Part shown: positions 22,216 to 26,840 of the stretch, in pieces
Layout of the letters: every line of letters starts with the position of its first letter
Position numbering within the stretch: the stretch's first letter is position 1
Source of the DNA: Neelides folsomi
Lineage: Eukaryota > Arthropoda > Collembola > Neelipleona > Neelidae
DNA length: 26,840 nt
Direction: 5' to 3'
NCBI GenBank assembly: GCA_034687125.1
Contig: JAQGBZ010000614.1
Span: 1 to 26,840 of the forward strand
Program-made: the position numbers and the translations under genes
Notes under the pieces: generated by a model
What the model saw: the letters and a program-made list of their open reading frames with translations, nothing else
Told to the model about the DNA's origin: nothing
Database searches by the model: none

Positions 22216-25200
22216 TTAAATGGCATTCTTCCAAGCATTTTTCAGACCGTCAAATTCTTCTTTATCGTGATGGGAAGAACATTTTTGGCACGTGCAATAA
22301 AAGAAGTATCCTTCCATGAGCAGCCGTTCCCTCTCGATTGTTTCCAATTTCACGTTCACATAAGCAGTCGTGATTGAATCTCCCTTTTTTATGCCGCAGC
22401 TCGCAATGACATGAATGTAAAGGTCGTTCCCATTTTTTTCTCCGGAATGATCCGTCCCATATTTAGATATTGTATTTGGTTCACAATTGTGAGACATCAT
22501 GCAAGCGAGTTCGAATAGATACGACCCGCTCCTAAATATTAAGCACATTTAAAATTTATAATATAATTACAATTAACATTATTTTACGACTTTATTCATT
22601 GTATCAATATCATATTGATTATAATAAATAGTCATATTGGCAATATGACTATTTATTAATTAATTAAATTTACCGCGTTTCTTTCCCCTTTTCTGGAATT
22701 AATAGCCCAAAAGCATTAACCGCATTTACCCCAACAATATAATCAATTGTCTCTTCAGCAAATTGCTTCAAATGGCAAACATTCCTTATGAAATTTATCG
22801 TTTCGTATGTCAGTTGAACTCTGGCTGGTCTTTTTTTCCGATCTGAACAATGAGCTTCCAATTTCATAATTTTATTTAATATTTCATTTTTAGGGTCATT
22901 TATCAAACATCGCATAGCTTTTATGAATTCATATTCGTAATTTTTGGTCAAGGGTTCGACTTTGTGTTTTTCAAATATTTTACATTCTGCTAAATGGTTC
23001 AAATGCTAGAAAAAATTATTTTTAAAATTGTAATTAATCTTAATAAATCTTAAGTATTTGATAAAGTGCTATATGTAGTACCATAAGTGTTATACCTATG
23101 TAATAGGTATACTCTAGATTCTAACAGTAAATCATTATGCTAAGAATGCTCAAATTACCTTTTCGCAAGTTTTAGAACAAATTGGCCAGTTACATTTAGA
23201 GCATTTATTCTCAGACTTGACTTCACGTAAACATCCCAAACAAATTTTGACAAATAATTTCCCCATGCTACTTGGACTGGAAACAAGGGGGGTTTCCTGG
23301 AAAATGATTTCGCTTTCTTGGATATCTCTCGTTGCCCGTAACATTCTCCCTTCATATTCATCTTCATAAATTGAAACTGGAAAGCAAAGCTTTTGGTGAT
23401 TCGTTTCATCCTCATGGCAATGCTGATTGGAACAATAAAATGCCTTTTGACATTTTTTTTTACAGGTAACGTTTGAATCACATTTAATTCCACATTGATT
23501 ACAATTCAATGTTTCATCACTACGATCTGATTTCACAGGTTTATAATTTTCATATTTTGAGTAATCAATTGTATATTTTAACATTTCTTCCTTTGTTGAC
23601 ATTTCTTCTTTTAAATAAATAAGAAAAGGGACGACTTTATTTTCTTTACAGTATTTTTTCCAAAGAAGCGAAGATGAAAATTCTTTCCATTTGTATATTT
23701 GATCTGAATAGAAAATAAAGTATATCATTATTATAAATTTAATTACATTGAAAATAATTAATATTTTTTAATATTTATAGATAATTTTGAAGTTATGATA
23801 CTTATAAACTTATATCATAAGATGTAGTTAGATAAAGTATTACAGAGCAATTTTGTGTCAATTAACATCAACAGTCGAATCTGGCAATATTGAATCAATG
23901 TTTCAGAATATTCAAATAACTTGTGATAAATGTAATTTTGATAATTTGCATTTCCATTTATTTCATTGGAAGTCATTTGAAATAGTTTTTCACCAATTAT
24001 TAATTTTATTTTCATAATACACTTAGGACTGATTTGAGAATTGTTTATTTGGATGTCATATTCAAAAGTTTCAATTTCATCAATAATGTTTTCTGTTGAA
24101 TTGAATTTCTTAAGATTCTCCTTCATCAATTTCCTTTCCAAATCTTCTATGTCTGAATTAATAGGAATTTTAGATATTGTTTCTTCAAATGAGCATCTTT
24201 CACATTGACACGAACTTCCAAATATCATTCCAAGAAACTTTCTTCTTTCTTCCAAACACCCAAGCGAGAAATTAATAAAAGAATTGTCAAGAGAGGCAAA
24301 AGAATTTATAGAAATTATTTCCCCCTTTAAAATATCTTTTGCTGCAAATATAGAAACGTTCGCTTCCTTTCTTTTATACGAAATGACACTAAACACATTT
24401 GGAACGCAACTGTGAGTTAAAAAACTGACAGTGTCAAATATGAATAAATGAGATCTGAAAAAATATTTTCATTTTTAGTATAAAATGCATACAAATGGTT
24501 AGTAAATTACAATCTTAAAGTAATATATTATATTAGTAAATTTTAATATTAATTAACCCAAATTCATATACAAATTACATATAATGTATAGGTAGTGTAG
24601 TATGTATATATACTTACGTGTCTTTACCCATAGTAATCTTAAAAGGATTTTTTTTCACAAATTCGTTTATTTTAGCTTGACTCCACTTATCATCTTGTTT
24701 GAAATTATTAAAAAAAGATTTCAATTTTTCTTGGTTTTGTTTGTGAATTGCAAATGAAGAGAGATGGTATGACGTCAAAACATCAAATTGTTTAAATTTG
24801 TTTAATTTCTCATTTTTCATATTTTCTTTATCTGATAATAAAAATTTACAAAGATCCTTATCCTGTAATAAAAAGTGATTAGAAATAAGTAAATAGCTAG
24901 CAATTCAAAAACATTATAAAGATCCCTAGTATTATAAAAATCATATTTATTTATTCATTTACCTTGTGGCAAAGATTTTCTAAATTTTCACCATTAAAGC
25001 AATTTTCACACAAATTCCATTTACAATTTTCACACCGATTTTGTGAGGTTTCAATTGTAAAGTTTAAACATAAACTACAGCAAGCATTTGAATCATAAAA
25101 AACATCAAAATTTAATGATATCGGAATAGCCAATATTGGATTTGATTGGAAGATTGGAGTTCCTTTAAGTATGTCCTTTGTAATTATCAAATTATTGTTT

Positions 25201-25394
25201 TTTGTTAGTTCAATCGGAGAACAATTCTTTTTATGAGTCTTCCAATCTTCTTTCTGATGTTCAATTCCACAGTAAGAGATCTTATAACACCCCGTGCATT
25301 GTTTTAATATTGGCTCCTTTTTATTTTGACAATTCCTTTGTTTCTTCTTAACTTCTATTCCTCTTTTGGGTTCACAAATAGGACACTTCTCCAT
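22216..25394 (-). CDS. Tandem double-SMYD protein (MYND-SET, MYND-SET), SmydA-like
   Basis: Six exons in transcript order: 25394-24963, 24862-24618, 24454-23844, 23703-23159, 23005-22674 and 22531-22216, giving 826 aa with all junctions in phase. The first module has MYND (CPIC ... CTGCYKISYC, HQKEDWKTH), a Cys-rich I-SET part, SET motif THSCVPN (239-245) and post-SET CQCERC. The second repeats this: MYND from C497 (CNQC), GRMLRATRDI, SHNCEPN (735-741), ITTAY and post-SET CTCQKC. SMYD proteins are lysine methyltransferases of nucleus or cytoplasm. The second module keeps the SET tyrosine in ITTAY; the first reads ISINSF without it. Alternative: two genes, the upstream one ending at a TAA at 23815-23817 (438 aa) and the downstream one starting at ATG 23728 (405 aa). 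I prefer one gene because that ATG lies in an intron-like pyrimidine tract ending in AG, and the donor GTAATA at 23843 joins it in phase. Confidence 0.78.
22622..22658. repeat. Perfect 18-bp-arm palindrome in an SMYD intron
   Basis: The arms 22622-22639 and 22641-22658 are exact inverted copies (core AGTCATATTG / CAATATGACT) separated by one G. The palindrome lies in the last intron of the SMYD gene, about 15 bases past the donor. Confidence 0.8.
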
Positions 25395-26658
25395 TTGACT
25401 TGTTTTTATTATTTTTTAAATGAACAATATTTACTTTCTATATAAATAATAGGGAATAGACCAATTATTGTAATATTGGAATTATTGTAAAAAATAAGTA
25501 CCTATATTATGAGATATATTTATGGAATATGAGAAAATTATAATTTTTAAGAAAATCTGTAGAATTTCTCCTATTACATAGATGTAAACAAATCTTTATT
25601 TTCTTTGACTCGGGATAAATATGAAGTGGAAGGTGTAGATCTAAACTGGGAATGTTCGATGCTCCCTGAATTTTGTTTAGGTAAGCCACGGGTGAACATG
25701 ATTTATGAATATATGGAAAAGGGAAGTAGATTCTATATTTAAACCGGGATCTGATGGGGGCTTATTCGGACGACTTGGGACGAATTTCGTATTGAAGTTC
25801 CAATCTCGGAATGCCCGACAACTTATCCCCTTTGAATACTTTATGGTTAACCAAATGGAAACGAGACTCATTAAAGGCCATTCCTCTGCCAAAGGAAATA
25901 TCTCAATTATACAAAGTTATTTTTATGCCACTCCCTGTTAATTTAATTTTAAATATGTTCTTTAAATCCATCAATTAATCAGAGCTTTTAAATTCTTAAG
26001 TCCTTTGGAATGTAGGGTATGGTATATTATATAGGTATAAGTATCCTAGGTATCTAAATTGCAAAAAGGTGAGATACATACAGATCATACAATACATTAA
26101 TACTCAACTATACTCATCTATGTATGTAATAGGAATATAACGGTATATATGGAATAATAAATTAGTTTGTCAATTTGGACCAATTTAAACGTATAGATAT
26201 TAAACTTACTAATAGTTTAAGCTAAAAGTTTTATTCCTAAATTATAAATAAAAAATGTAGTTATTTTGTTAAATATATTTCATAATATAATTTTTCTATT
26301 TTATGTAAATAATGCAGGTATACAAATATGCAATTGTAAAAAGAGTTGTTTTTGTGCCTGTTGAATAAATAAAAATATTATATTGGCATATAATAATATA
26401 AGAAAAAAATATTGTCAAACTGCAGCATGAAGTAAATCATTTTAAATAAATAAATTGAAAAATACTTATACCTAATTTGAATTTATTGAATGGTTTAAAA
26501 TAAAAAATTTATATCAATATCAAAATAAATTTATGTCAACAAAAAAATTTCACCAAACTCATACAAAAGACTTTATAAATGATTTATTGCTACTTTTATG
26601 TAAGAAAATATATAAAGATAAAATTTTATTAGTCACAGGCATTTGAAAAAGATATTAA
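25395..26658. other. Intergenic stretch with an unassigned less AT-rich island
   Basis: Bases about 25600-25940 are clearly less AT-rich than the surroundings and stay open in several frames, including YEVEGVDLNWECSMLPEFCL before a GTAAGC donor on the + strand (about 25620-25680). No frame gives a family I recognise. It may be a relic exon or transposon fragment. From 25942 to 26600 the DNA is AT-rich with many TAGGTA/TACCTA words, and I see no gene. Confidence 0.35.
26609..26616 (+). promoter_or_regulatory. TATA box of the mucin-like gene
   Basis: TATATAAA lies 50 bases before the start codon at 26659, with an initiator-like AGTCACA about 22 bases downstream of it (26631-26637). The spacing fits a focused RNA polymerase II promoter with a very short 5' UTR. 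Confidence 0.55.
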
Positions 26659-26840
26659 ATGATGTATTTTAATAAAATGTTTTTGATAAAATTAATTTTT
26701 ATTGTTGCTATAACGTTAGAAGTTAAATCACAAACAACGACGACACCAACAGCTCCTTCAACTACTACTACAACTGCTCCAACAACTACTACAACAACAG
26801 CTCCAACAACGACAACAACAGCTCCTTCAACAACTACTAC
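26659..26840 (+). CDS. Secreted Thr-rich mucin-like protein, 5' part only
   Basis: The frame starts with two ATG codons (26659, 26662) and runs off the window after 60 codons. Residues 7-23 (MFLIKLIFIVAITLEVK) form a signal peptide, followed by SQ and then almost pure Thr/Ala/Pro/Ser: repeats of TTTTTAP with spacing of seven to nine residues. This is a dense O-glycosylation mucin domain as seen in secreted arthropod peritrophic or cuticular mucins. The repeats are coded by mixed ACA, ACT and ACG codons, which points to selection on the protein and not only recent slippage. Whether chitin-binding domains follow cannot be seen. Confidence 0.75.
   Translation, partial: MMYFNKMFLIKLIFIVAITLEVKSQTTTTPTAPSTTTTTAPTTTTTTAPTTTTTAPSTTT

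Noticed and set aside
1..26840. CRISPR array, tRNA, rRNA or bacterial operon
   Set aside because: No regular repeat-spacer pattern, no cloverleaf or rRNA core motifs noticed, and the genes are spliced eukaryotic genes.

Overview
The window reads as nuclear DNA from a very AT-rich arthropod. Reasons: short GT-AG introns (mostly about 60 to 350 bases), a ZAD-type C2H2 zinc-finger protein, an arthropod-style SMYD (MYND plus SET) protein, an EB-type cysteine-rich secreted protein, and TTAGG-type repeats. A springtail (Collembola) or another non-insect or basal hexapod fits best, because a full-length ABCD4-type transporter is kept. That placement is inference. I saw no bacterial operon, CRISPR array, rRNA or tRNA.

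Left half, mostly + strand. A leucine-rich-repeat protein of the F-box/LRR style (451-2678, five exons) comes first. It is followed by about 2.3 kb of debris that holds two isolated but recognisable exons: an acyl-CoA-synthetase-like (ANL superfamily) exon at 3597-3716 and the first exon of an SLC26A11-like sulfate transporter at 4631-4813. Next is a complete ten-exon ABCD4-like half-transporter (5026-8057, 604 aa) with a palindromic MITE-like element in an intron, then a secreted eight-module cysteine-rich EB-type protein (9294-10720, 433 aa) whose first coding exon is only the ATG.

Right half, mostly - strand. A possible small secreted peptide (11111-11350) precedes a complete 16-exon receptor tyrosine kinase of the PDGFR/VEGFR (class III/V) type (11915-16591, 859 aa). 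The kinase has a Cys in place of the HRD Arg. One of its introns holds a 195-bp palindromic element, and its first intron holds a GC-rich island of nested palindromes. Its promoter region is repeated about 1.4 kb further upstream, which looks like the remains of a tandem duplication. A ZAD-C2H2 zinc-finger gene follows (18925-20529, 444 aa), then two consecutive MYND-SET modules (22216-25394). Splice phases join these modules into one 826-aa tandem double-SMYD protein; two adjacent SMYD genes are the alternative. The window ends with the start of a Thr-rich mucin-like secreted protein on the + strand (26659 to the edge).

All exon-intron models were built by hand from reading-frame phase, splice consensus and remembered family patterns. 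There is no transcript evidence. The genes do not form one pathway. The features most worth following are the double-SMYD architecture, the RTK with its duplicated promoter, the orphan-exon region and the palindromic intronic elements.
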